From Gnetum montanum (lineage: Eukaryota; Streptophyta; Gnetopsida; Gnetales; Gnetaceae): DNA of 64,000 nt. Below the pieces are notes generated by a model. That model did no database searches. It was not told the origin of the DNA and saw only the letters and a program-made list of their open reading frames with translations. Position numbers and translations under genes: made by a program. The stretch lies in assembly GCA_015680685.1 (NCBI GenBank), contig MNCI01002981.1:190857-254856 (forward strand). The letters run 5' to 3'. Below, in pieces: positions 31,782 to 42,764 of this stretch (the first letter of the stretch is position 1; every line of letters begins with the position of its first letter).

Positions 31782-34187
31782 CTACAATCAATCAAGGATA
31801 AGATGTTACTAAGGTGTTGTTATATATCATCAATAGGTTTATACCTTAGCCCTGACCTTAGTTTCATTAAGTTCTTTAATTCATATGATTGCAAAGTTAG
31901 AAACATTTTCAGAAAAAATGCCCAAAAAGTGTTCATCATCTTTTATGACCTTTTGCAATTGGTTCCTTTTTCCTTATGTGTGGCTTATTATGATGGTTAT
32001 GGTCCCTTGGGTGAAAAAATTAAAGTTTCTAGCATTAATACAATTGATTTTTCATTAAAAGGCTTAATGTTTTTGACATTCTTACCCTTGTGATACCTTC
32101 TAGGCAATAGAAAATTTTGAAAAATTAGCACAAGTTTTCCATGCAAACATTTCTCATCCCTCTCCTCCCCCCTCCCCGACCACAACTAAATTGAACACTC
32201 CAGGTTCAAATAGGTTCAAATGATATAGAAATTGGATCAATATTGAGCAAAATATCACAAGTGGAAGTTGAGGGTGCAGAGCTCTTAGTCGTGAAAGAAG
32301 ATTTGAAAAACTCCCTTAGTTGCAAATGATGAGAATGGATTTTTAAGCACTGCGGCGATCATATATATAGGTTTTATGGACTCGATATTGGGTAGCCAAT
32401 ATTGGGATGCTCGAATATGCATTAAATGAGGGTAACCATCTTGGAGAATGTAGCTCTATAGTTGGTTGGAAGGTTTTAGGTTAGGTCTAGAGTTCTTGGG
32501 TAAGTAGGAAATCATATGTAGGCACCGAAAGTGTGAATAGATGGAGTTGTCAATGTTGAAAGCTTAGGAAGATGCAAGAAAAGGGGTATTAGATGTAGGT
32601 TGTGGAACAAACCAATTATATGATAAGGGAAAGCATGAAATTGAACATTGATGCATGTGGAAGGTTAAAAATGATGTGGTTGTGTTAAATAAGTACGATT
32701 CAGAACAATTATACAAGTGGATCCTCCCTAAAGCTGGCTCCAGTCCATAATGCCCTTGTATAACCATACCTAAAAATGTCCAAAGCATACCTATGAAACA
32801 AAACACACATGTTAAAATCACCAATTTGAGAAAATAACTCTATGTTACACAAAACCACAAGTTAGGATCATATAGACAGTGAGGTGAGATGGACTGTAGA
32901 AAGGATTATAGAAATTAGGACGTGAGGTGTCTTACCATAGGCATAATGAATCCTTGTGTGTTATTAATAATTAAGTAATCATTAGCCTTTCTTTCTAAGA
33001 TTCAAACCAAGTCCAAACCACATTCAGTGACATTGCATTATTTTATCACTTTGGTTAACAACCATAAGGCTACCATAGTTACAAGGAGTAACATCTCTTG
33101 GCATTTTGTCCAAGGAAGGAGTTTATTAATGGCACATTTTTATTTGAGAGTATTCTAAGGAGCCACTGACCTTCAGGCATGGGTACATGTCTTTCTAGTG
33201 GGACCCTCAGAAATTTATTCAGTGCTCTTTGATTTTACTCTTACTTCCATTTTTTGTTAGATCTACAAGGATATAATTACAATTTTAGCAACACAATAGA
33301 ACATATAGAAGTGATCAAAGATAATCTACAAATCCCCTTGATGTCACACCCTTCACATTCCCCCTTGGTTCTTCACTTTTCTATCCAAGCATAATAATTA
33401 CAAATTTAATTTTAGTTTGATGATGAAGAAGTATATCATTATGACTAGGGTAAGAACCTCTTATTAATGGTATGAGTGGATGGATGATGTGGCCTCACTA
33501 TCTATATAATCAATTCCTCATGACTTAACAACATAGAGAAAACCTCACCTCAATGGGCTACATGGTTTTTGTATTCACGAGTGAGATTACTAACAAACAA
33601 AATAAAAACAAAAGGTGGAAAAGGTTGAAAAGGATAGGAAAAATTATATTAAGAAATAAGAAAATGATAAAAAATGGTAAAACAAAAAGATGAAAAACAT
33701 CTATTAATTCTAAAGGTTAGAATGGGGGGTTTCCCCCATAACTAAGTGTTTGGCCATGGAAAAAATTAATAAGTGGATAGGCAAGCTCCATGCATGTATA
33801 AAACATTGTTAACCTTTCATTTTCGAGCCACTAGGTGTCTCTGGATTTAGTGGTGGCTACGTAGACAAGTTGTTCACAAACTTGGTTGTTAAATGTATGG
33901 TGGATTAGAGTATGAGTTGTGTTAACGTTCTATATGTCTAGCCCATGATTGCAACCTTGAACATGATATGGTATGCATCGATTTGTTTGTCTTCCCACAC
34001 TGCTAGATTCATTACTTTGGTTGGGTGTTGGAGTAACAAGGAATGGTGGCCCTTGTGTAGGATCAGAGGACATTGGTTGTGAAAGGGAAGACATTGCATC
34101 AAATTGGCATTGTGCTAAACTAGATGATGTGGTAGGTCCATGAGTGTTGCACTTCCACCTAGGAGTTGTCCTAAAGAAAGGATGTTT
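31782..34187 (-). other. Element C spacer between gag and ORF-X; no gene
   Basis: No protein similarity. Scattered blocks match the spacer of element B (45599-47800) and of A (25200-26690), for example the TCACACCCTT motif and a CATCTACCCA-type block. So it is an inherited noncoding spacer. It includes the pyrimidine-rich region near 32160. Confidence 0.55.
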
Positions 34188-36154
34188 CTAAGTTTGTGGT
34201 GGGAACCTATTGGTATCAGCATGTCTATGCACATTCGTAGCACAAGTGGCATTCATTTGTTGATGTTGTGGTGCTAGACCTTCCTGTGTTGTTGGCAGTG
34301 GGATGTGATGAGGTTGCATATGAGAATATCGAGGATAGGATGGAGGGTAAGAGGTGTGAGGTGGTGATTCCAAAAGATATGTCACAAGTTGATGGTACTC
34401 AGGAGAGTGATAGTAGCAATTTGAAGTAGAGGATGTAGAACTAGTTGGAGAAATAGGGTTTTGAACATAATGCTCATATGGTTTTGGATAGTAGTAAGGA
34501 TATGGCTGGTTTGGTGATGGCCTTCCCCACAACTGTGGGTTTGCCACTATGGTTGACGATAGTGTTGAGGCTAGTNCGGTAACGTAAAATGAACCAAGAG
34601 ATTACAATAAATGGAGGAAGCAAAACCAAGAAACAACTAAGAACACTTATCGACAAATAGGGAAATTGGCTGGAGAAAGCAAGACTATAGACTCAACCAC
34701 AGATGAAGATGATGGATGTGACCTATGCATATATGACCATCCAAAGGGCTATTGTCCAATCATGTTACATCTACATGAGTATTGGGATTTTGCATTAAAT
34801 CCCAAATTTGTAGAGAAGCACATGCCTAGGAGATTTCCTTTCCCACATGATAATTATAGAAAATCCCACAACCAAGCATACTATTTGACGGAGACTTATT
34901 ACTAGCCTCAACACTATCGTCAACCATAGTGGCAAACCCACAGTTGTGGGGAAGGCCATCACCAAACCAGCCATATCCTTACTACTATCCAAAACCATAT
35001 GAGCATTATGTTCAAAACCCTATTTCTCCAACTANTTTAAGATTCTCCCATTTGCATGCCTCTCCTTCTTCTTTGGCCACATGCTCGATTAGCTCTTAGA
35101 TTTGATGGATTCGTTGCTCATATAATTAACTTGGGGCATACATCGCAAGGGTCTCCCTTGTTTCATTATGAAGTTCATCTATGATGTGGAAGAGTTTCCT
35201 TTCCTCAAAGAAACCATGGCCTGGGCATCTATTCAATAAGGAATAATATCTATCCAAGTCCATGTCCAAGGGTTCATGTTATTCTTGTCTCCATCCTTGG
35301 ATCTATCTCCTTAGGTTGGACATTCTCACGTAGGTTTGATATTCTTGTTGAAGAGTTCCAACATTATGGACCATTGTGGGATTGAATTTGGCTTCAACGA
35401 TCTATACCACACTTCAGCTCTATCAACTAGTGTCCTAGGAAAGAGCTTAAGATTTTGCCACCCACTTTCAATGTTGTAGAAGGCACAAGCATCTTGGAAG
35501 CCTTGTATATGATGTTGTGGATCCAAATCGTAGCCTCCCATAAATTTTGAGATATTTTTTATATCAAACCTAGGTAGGTAACCACCTGTGGGGTATCTTA
35601 ACCGCCTTTGTGATCTATAATAAGCTCTTAATGGCCAACAAGGGTTCATTATCATCAGACATGTTGTGATGAAGATTTATATTTCTATTCATTTGATTAT
35701 GACGATCTTATCTATGTTCATTTTGACGTCTTTGATTTCTCCTATGGGTTCAATTTTTATTTTCATTTTTATTCCAACCCCATAATGGAGCTTTATCTTT
35801 ATACCTATGTTCATCTTCACCAAAACTAGATGTTGAAGAGGAAGAGGAAGATGAGAAACAAGAAGGATTTCCATGGCTTCTATGGTATTCCCTAGGGTCC
35901 CTTGATTTATGCTTTCTAGATTTTGAGGAGGTCCTAGGCCTTGAGGCCTCCCATGGTCCAAGACTTACTTCATCACCTCTAAGGTTGCCTACCTTAGATG
36001 AATGTAGTCTTTGAGTGTCATCAGGGTGGTCATGAACATATGAAATCCTTGCATGAGGTTGGTTACTACAATTTTCTTCATCGTATATCTCGTTCTTTCT
36101 CCAATGAATGCCTTCGCTATATAATGCATTATTGCTTCCTTGTGAAAGAGACAT
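34188..36154 (-). pseudogene. Element C gag
   Basis: Starts MSLSQGSNNALYSEG at 36154. A Ser/Arg-rich part (SRPRTSSKSRKHKSRDPREY, then a run of serines) precedes the retrotransposon gag domain (FDIKNISKFMGGYDLDPQHH, CAFYNIESGWQNLKLF, WYRSLKPNSIPQWSIMLELF). The knuckle GCDLCIYDHPKGYC and the tail (YYYPKPYEHYVQNPISP) follow. The knuckle sits on the plus strand at 34714-34755 because the contig 34577-35034 is apparently inverted. Frameshifts break the frame near 35700 and elsewhere. Confidence 0.8.
34442..35034. repeat. Perfect 134-bp inverted repeat abutting single Ns (assembly junctions)
   Basis: 34442-34575 is the exact reverse complement of 34901-35034. The left arm ends at the N at 34576 and the right arm ends at the N at 35035. 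The loop holds the gag knuckle on the wrong strand. This is what a contig placed upside down, with an unmerged 134-bp overlap, would look like. Confidence 0.93.
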
Positions 36155-36260
36155 TGTTTCTAGTGAATGATGTGTATGATTTAATATCTTTTGAAAGATA
36201 CATCATTAACACATTTACAATGATTGTGTATGATATAACTAATCTCGATAATTAGCACCA

Positions 36261-36278
36261 TCCTTGGTAATAGCACCA
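36261..36278 (-). promoter_or_regulatory. Element C primer-binding site (tRNA-Asp type)
   Basis: The minus strand reads TGGTGCTATTACCAAGGA one base after the LTR. Against the complement of the plant tRNA-Asp 3' end (TGGCGCCGTTGCCGGGGA) it differs mainly by transitions. Confidence 0.75.
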
Positions 36279-36279
36279 A

Positions 36280-37133
36280 TGATGAGTGGTGAGGTACCCC
36301 TATGTCCAACCATATAAATCACAAGCATTCATGCACGATCTAGTCAAATTCTATGGATGGGACTAGTTGTGCATCTAAATCATTATGCTTTGATTGTAAT
36401 TTGCTATCTTCCCACCCGAACTAATGGTAGTTTGTCATGTATGGTTTAGTCCAAGGTGAGGCATATGATTGATGTTTTCTAGCCCTATGCTACTCCTAAT
36501 GAAAATAGAGAGATAAATTAATTAAGCTAATTAATGGCAGAAAGTAAAATCTAAACTAGCCTACATGCGATGAGTATCTGTTCCTAATCATCTGCACACA
36601 CCTGGGACTTTGTGTAACTACTACTGGGATTACCAAGCACATGTCACTAGGCTCACCAAACAATACACTGCTAGGCTACCAAGTAATTACACTTAAGTGC
36701 TCATGATTAGCCGTACTCATTTTGCTTAATGACAGGAATCACAAATAGCAATAAATGGAAACATTAACCAAGAAAATAATAAATAATTAAAAAATTAAAA
36801 ATAATAATAAATCTAAGTGGATGCTACAATGATGAAAGTAATCTCAATCTTTATTTCTAGTCATGCAATGCATCCAAGTATGTCACACTTAAATAAGGAT
36901 GTCGTATAATCACAAACATCACACTGTGGGCTTGCACTCGGAAATAATAGAACTTGAAATCACAAAGCTATGAAAAACTATCTAAAATTTAATAATAAAA
37001 CTATCCCAACCATGCACCTAGGTGTTGTATTTGTAGGCTAATATGGGAGAGACTATATCAGATATCTGACATCATTTCTTGGGACCCGATATCGCATATC
37101 TGATATCGGATCTAATAAAATCATGACTTATCA
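36280..37133 (-). repeat. Element C 5' LTR
   Basis: 854 bp, the partner of 28048-28904. The TATA box is mutated to TATTTGTA (plus strand, 37028-37035). Confidence 0.92.
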
Positions 37134-37693
37134 AGGTGCAATACAAATTTGATTATATCCATTGTACCCATCCAGGAAACTATACTACTAATGTCTTGAA
37201 ATTATATCTAGGACTTGATCAAAAATGGCAAGGAAAAATGATTCTTAAATGTGGTTGAATTCAATAGCTAGAAGTTGATGCAAATACATCATTTACCTCC
37301 CTTCCTTGGAACTATCACCAAAGGACTTATCCATTCACTATCTGTAATTGGATAAATGAATTTGACCTTTAGCAACTTTTCCAAGTCTTTCTTGACTACC
37401 TCCTTGGGTTTAGGATTAAGCCTTCATTAAGGTTAGCATTTTGGTTTGACTACTAAATTAGTGTAGATTCGATGTTGACAAATTTTTGGGTCAATTCCCA
37501 TGATCTCATCATAAGACCACATAAACGCTACAGGTAATCTATTAAGCACTTCCAGTAGTTTCCCTTTTTTCTCTTTATCTAGGTTGGTGTTGATAATTAC
37601 TGACTTCTTATTATTCAAAAATGCATATTCCAATGGTGCTGGTAGGGCTTTCAATTCCAGTGGTTCTAATTCCATTGTGTTTGGGATCTCCAA
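37134..37693 (-). pseudogene. Element A reverse transcriptase, 5' part with pre-RT linker
   Basis: The linker before RT is open at 37693-37433: ELEPLELKALPAPLEYAFL, VIINTNLDKEKKGKLLEVLN, AFMWSYDEIMGIDPKICQHR. The RT fingers follow in broken frames down to the element C junction, where the polymerase resumes at 28047. Confidence 0.82.
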
Positions 37694-38009
37694 GTGTTCC
37701 TAGTCTATGTCTTCTTCCTGATTATTTTGAGGGTAGGTGTGTCTTTTTTTTAGCTACTATAATTTATCTATTTTCACAATTTAGGTATTGATGAGTTATT
37801 CCTCTAGTTTCATGTACATATTGGATTGAGTTTCTTCACTTGTAATCAACCACTGGGTGCCCTCTTGTTGGGTGGCTATTACATACAAACAATTTTGCAC
37901 ACATCTTATTTCCAGACATTGATTGCATGCCTTATTCTTCTTCTAGTTGATTACCTTGATTCTTTGCACACAATTTCACCTATTATCAATGTATGTAATA
38001 CATGGAACT

Positions 38010-38350
38010 CTTCATCTTTGTATGATTCCGGCCTCATCTTCCTTGGAAATTTTCAAGGACAAATCATGAATTTCAAGCTTAGCATCCACAGTGCGAAGCC
38101 AAGCTCTTCCCATGATAATTGGAAATTCTCCCTTGTTTTTTCCAACATGAATAACTAGAAAATTGGCAAGATAAGGATAGCTACTGATAGTGGTAATTAC
38201 ATCATCCACTTGCCCAAGTGGAACTGTGATTGACTAGTCTACAAGCTCTAGATGAATGTTACTTTTTTTCAATGGTGATAGGTTCCAAGCCTGATAAATA
38301 TCTTGAGATTTCAAATTTACTCTAGACATAGAATCTAATAGAGCCTTACA
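38010..38350 (-). pseudogene. Element A aspartic protease
   Basis: It reads KALLDSMSRVNL where retroviral-type proteases have the active-site D-S/T-G triad, then ITVPLGQVDDVITTISSYPY, ANFLVIHVGKNKGEFPIIMG and RAWLRTVDAKLEIHDLS. The triad Gly is Met here, so it is inactive. It is homologous to the second segment fused to RNase H at 26.9-27.1 kb. Confidence 0.75.
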
Positions 38351-38359
38351 CGATTTGTG

Positions 38360-40992
38360 TCTTACTATTTGGAAATAAATCAAGGGACTTCCAAGATCAA
38401 TTCTCTTATGTGGAAAAGCCCCTACCTTGATCCAATGAGTTACTGTCTATGTGAGCATGATAGTTATGATGTGTAAACTTGATGAACTTAGAAGCTTACT
38501 ATGTTAAGAAGGACTTGATATGAATGGGGTGGAGTTAGATGTGTTAACCATCAGCTAAGTTTTTTTTTGAACTTATTTTGAAGAATAGTCATTTCTTGGG
38601 TTGAGACTAGTAAGTACCCTCCCTCTCATGCATATTAACTACCATTGTAGCACTCTTTTGCTGGGGTTATGATGGTAAGTCCCCTTGCATAATAGGAGGT
38701 GGAACTGGTGGCATAGAACTTAAGTGTATAAGGACTAGCTATTAGTAGATGCACATGTGAGTTTGGATCAATCCTTGGTAGCATCGATCTATGATATTTC
38801 ATTGAATAGTACTATGGGGACCAAACAACTACATTATTAGGTGATACTGGATGTTGGATGAAATATCCATACGAATTTAGCCATTGGTATGGATGTTTCT
38901 AGTGAGGTGGTGGCATAGACCATGATTGAGCTTGTTGTCACTACTAATAATAGTGCTCCTATGGCTGTGGAAAGCTCCACTAGGATAACACATTAGTTGA
39001 AGGTTCTATTGGTAGTTACCTTAAGGATAAGGTAACTGTTTGGGCATCTATTTTTGAACAAATTTGGGGTTAAAGTGTGTATGCCCCTATTTCTTGTAGA
39101 TGTGTCATAATCGGACAACTTCCCTTGGGATGTTCATATTGACATAGAGTACAACCTTCCTCATCTATAGAGCTGGTATCTAAGACCTCAACTACTAAAG
39201 TAACTTTTCCTTTTTATCTAAATTCCTTCTTCTTTCTCTTCTCCTTTCCTTTTACAAAGGCTTTATCTGCTCTCTCATCCATAATCTTTAATGTTGTGGT
39301 ACACCTTTCATCAACTGAGTTCCACATTTTTGATACCTATGCTACTGCATAGGCAACAAAGTTTTGGATTAGTAGCATATCTTTTTGAATTACTTGGCCC
39401 AAGGTTTCTTCTTCTTAGATATCATACTCCCATGCATCTTTCTTTCTAATTGATGGATCCCTATTGTACTCTTTAGTTGATTCCCTTTTCTTTAGTTCAC
39501 CTTTCTCTTTTACCACTTGATTAATCAGTCATTGGATGTGATGGACATTCACTTCTAATAGTCTTCCTTGGGCATAAACTCCAAGCATCTCTATGGTTTT
39601 ACTTCTCAACCCATCTACAATATGCCTAAGCTATTCCTTTGATGAAAATTCATGGCCTAGGCATCTATGTAACAATGAATAATAAATGTCCATTATCGCA
39701 TCAAGGGTTTCATGAGTCCCTTATTTCCATCCCTATATTTGTTTTCTTATGTTTGACACTCTTGAATAGGTTTGATATTTATCATTAAAAATTTCAAGCA
39801 TGGTACTCCAATGTCTGATGGGTTTAGTTTCCAACGATCTATACCAGCTTTTTTCTTTATTCACAAGTATTCTAGGAAATAGCTTTAATTTTTGTCACTC
39901 ACTCTCTATGTGTTGGATGGCACATGCATCATGGAATGCTTGAATGTGATATTATGGATCAGCATTATAACCACCTTCAAATCATGGCATATTGTTCATA
40001 TCTAGCCATTTGATTCAGCTATCTTTCACATGCCTAGTTGGTATGTAGATAGCTTTTTTAATATTGATCATGCTTCGAGTTACCATAAGGAGTTCATCAT
40101 CATAGTTGGGTTCGTATGCTTTGTTGTAGTAGTGATCCCTTCTATGCTCATGCCTCTCCTAATCTTCTTTTCTATTCCTTATTTTTCTTCATTCATGTTC
40201 TTCATCTTTTGTATCATAGTATCTTGAATATCTGTCATGATGACCATGAGTCCTCCTTTCTTCTCTATTAGAGTTCCAATACTTGTGTCATCTCTTATCA
40301 AAGTCCTTCAATGATCGTGATGAGGCAGATGAGATGGTATGAGAATGGTGCTAGCTTGTTCTCCTTTCATGACTCTTGTATAATTCTTTGTAGGATTTAG
40401 CAAGAACCCTGGGCCTAGAGTCCTTCTTATATCTGAAATTAGTAGCCTCCTCCTTGTGTGTCTATGCTAAACTTATATGAAGTTGGGCTTTGACAAGTTC
40501 TTCAAGTCTACTGATAGGTGTCTTTGAAGGCTCCTCATGGTGTTGGTGAAGTTGCTTTGAAATGAATGTATTAACATGAAGTTCTTCTATGACAATAGAA
40601 GTGTCAGCTTGCTTTCCTTTACTGTGTATATGTTTGATCTTCGTGGTAGCATCTCTTCTCCTTTACTCCATTGTGGGTTCGTAGGATCTTATCATGTGTT
40701 GAGTAACATGATACCCTTCCTAGATCTAGTCCAAATGCATTTCCATTAAGGAAACTTGGATCATGTTAAGTGCTTCATGTTTTTGAGGTAGGACCATGTT
40801 GCCTTGCATGTTCCTCCATCTCATTTGATTATCCTAATGGAACATGAAAGTGAAGTTTGGATGATAAGGATCAGTGTGAGCAAAAGTGATTCTTGTCTAC
40901 ATTGGCATTCCTCATTCTTCTTCATTCATTATTCTGTCACTACTCCTTCTTGTTTTCTTGGCAAGTGATGATTGATCTTTGTGTGAAGCCAT
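38360..40992 (-). pseudogene. Element A gag
   Basis: Starts MASHKDQSSLAKKTRR at 40992. The conserved N-terminal motif NFTFMFH-DNQMRWRNMQGN is close to the one in element E. The gag domain includes WYRSLETKPIRHWSTMLEIF. The knuckle GCTLCQYEHPKGSC is at 39115-39156 and keeps all four zinc ligands. The tail is degenerate. Multiple stops, many of them TAG or TAA where CAG or CAA is expected. Confidence 0.8.
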
Positions 40993-41109
40993 ATTATAAT
41001 TTCTAGAAGTTATGAGTTAAGTTTGCTTTACTTATAGTTGTAAGGTTTGACTTTGTGTTTCAACATAATGAACTTTGAGAAATTAATTACTTAGCATAAC
41101 ATTGATGAG

Positions 41110-41127
41110 TCCTTGGTAACGACACCA
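41110..41127 (-). promoter_or_regulatory. Element A primer-binding site (tRNA-Asp type)
   Basis: The minus strand reads TGGTGTCGTTACCAAGGA next to the LTR end. Its differences from the tRNA-Asp complement are transitions. Confidence 0.75.
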
Positions 41128-41128
41128 A

Positions 41129-41628
41129 TGATGAGCAATGGAGTAGTCCAACACCTAACCATACAAGTTACAAGTGTTCACACACAACCCAGTTGAATTC
41201 CATGAACAAGGAAATGCAATTATGCTAGTAATTCATTAGAGTTCATTATCGTTGTCTTCCCACATACGTTAGTAAAATCAATGCGTATGGTTTAACTTAC
41301 AATGAGGCATATGATAATGATGTTTTATTGGCCATTATTCGCCTAGAAAACATAAGGTAAGAGTAAAGGTTTCTAATTCTAAGTAACAATCAACAAATCT
41401 AATCTAGCCTATGTGATGTGTAATCGATCCTAACCTTCCATTGACACCTTGGACTTCATGTAACTACTACTAGGATTACCAAGTACCACACTACTAGGCA
41501 TATCAAGTGATAGTACTATTGGATTACCAAGCAGTTACACTTAAGTGTTTGAGATCAGTTGTACTCATTCCGCTTAACAAGAGGGATAGTAAAGTACATA
41601 GAAAGTAAATCAAACTAATGAAAATAGT
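41129..41628 (-). repeat. Element A 5' LTR, downstream half
   Basis: It matches the first ~500 bases of 21352-22226 and stops exactly where element B begins. The other half resumes at 54858. Confidence 0.88.
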
Positions 41629-42513
41629 TGAAGAGTGGCAAGTAGACCCTACACCCAACCATATGAATCACTAAGCATTTACGCACAATCTAGTTGAATT
41701 CCATGGACTTATAACCTTCTCAGTACACTGGTCTCTAGGAAGTGAAACTAACCGTTGCAATCGTTGTTTTTCCCATTACACTTGTGAAATGCAAAGGTAT
41801 GGTTAAATGCAATGGAGGCATATGATTTTTATCATTTTTTATGTTTTATGTTGGAAGTTCCCTAAGGATAAAGATTAATGAGTAAAATAAAATAATTATA
41901 TTGCTAAGTTAATCTAACTAGGTACACCTAACTAATCCTAACATAAGCATTCATTCCTACTTTCCGTACAAATCTTGAACACATTTAACACTACTAGGTT
42001 ACCAAACATTAAGCGTTACTAGGATTACCAAGTGCCAAGCGTATGCTTGAAGTTGTCATACTTATGTGCTTAATTAATCACTATTTAATCTAGCTTAATT
42101 TAGCTTAATTAATTATTTAATTACTTAAAGCATTAAAGGAAATTGCATGAAACATTAAATGCATAAATAAACAATTACTCTATTTCAAAGTGCTCCAAGG
42201 TTTATCAAAAAGCTTGTCTTTATTGTTGCACACACTAACGTGCTTAGGTACAATAGTGCTTGAATAAAGATCCGTACACTCTTTAACTCCTACTATGGGC
42301 ACTTAGAAAAATATTCTAACTTTCAAATAAGAAAACTGTAAGAGCTCTGCTACAACTATGACAAAAGATATCATATACATGGTAGGTGAGCACATATTTA
42401 TAGGTAAAAATAGACACTGCATCAATGGGGACACATCAGCACATTAAATCCTACATCGATAGGACTATGTCAATGAGGCATTGTCAATGTATCCTAGAAA
42501 ACACAACTCATCA
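41629..42513 (-). repeat. Element B 3' LTR
   Basis: 885 bp, starting TGAAGAGTGGCAAGTAGACC on the plus strand, ending CAACTCATCA. TATAAATA complement at 42395-42402, about 111 bp from the upstream end. Confidence 0.9.
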
Positions 42514-42525
42514 TACCCCCATGAC
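42514..42525 (-). promoter_or_regulatory. Element B polypurine tract region
   Basis: CATGGGGGTA on the minus strand directly beside the 3' LTR, as in elements A and C. Confidence 0.7.
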
Positions 42526-42764
42526 TGAATGAAAGCTCATCCTTGAGTAAACAAAAGGAGGACAAAGTTTCTTATAAAATATTTACGAATGTATGGGATT
42601 ATTGACACACAATGTAACACACAAATAACACAATAAAAGCTAAGTGTCCGAGTGTACAAAATTACAATCATTACAAAATATTGGTGTTAAGGACAAAAAA
42701 ATTGAACACCAAGACAAAAATGACAAACAAAATTCCTCTAATAACTCGAAGATGAGGAAGAAGT

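Larger units (their letters stand above)
28048..37133 (-). mobile_element. Element C: non-autonomous gag plus ORF-X LTR retrotransposon, nested in A
   Basis: LTRs 28048-28904 and 36280-37133 are flanked by identical AGGTG (28043-28047 and 37134-37138). The interior, in element order, is a tRNA-Asp-type PBS, gag, a long spacer, ORF-X and a polypurine tract. No protease, reverse transcriptase, RNase H or integrase is visible, so it fits the TR-GAG type of non-autonomous element and would need a helper such as a B-like element. The insertion splits the RT of element A. It contains an apparent inverted contig at 34577-35034. Confidence 0.9.

Noticed and set aside
34442-35034. Large perfect hairpin as a possible microRNA or siRNA precursor
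   Set aside because: Both arms abut Ns and the loop is gag in the wrong orientation; an inverted contig explains it better.
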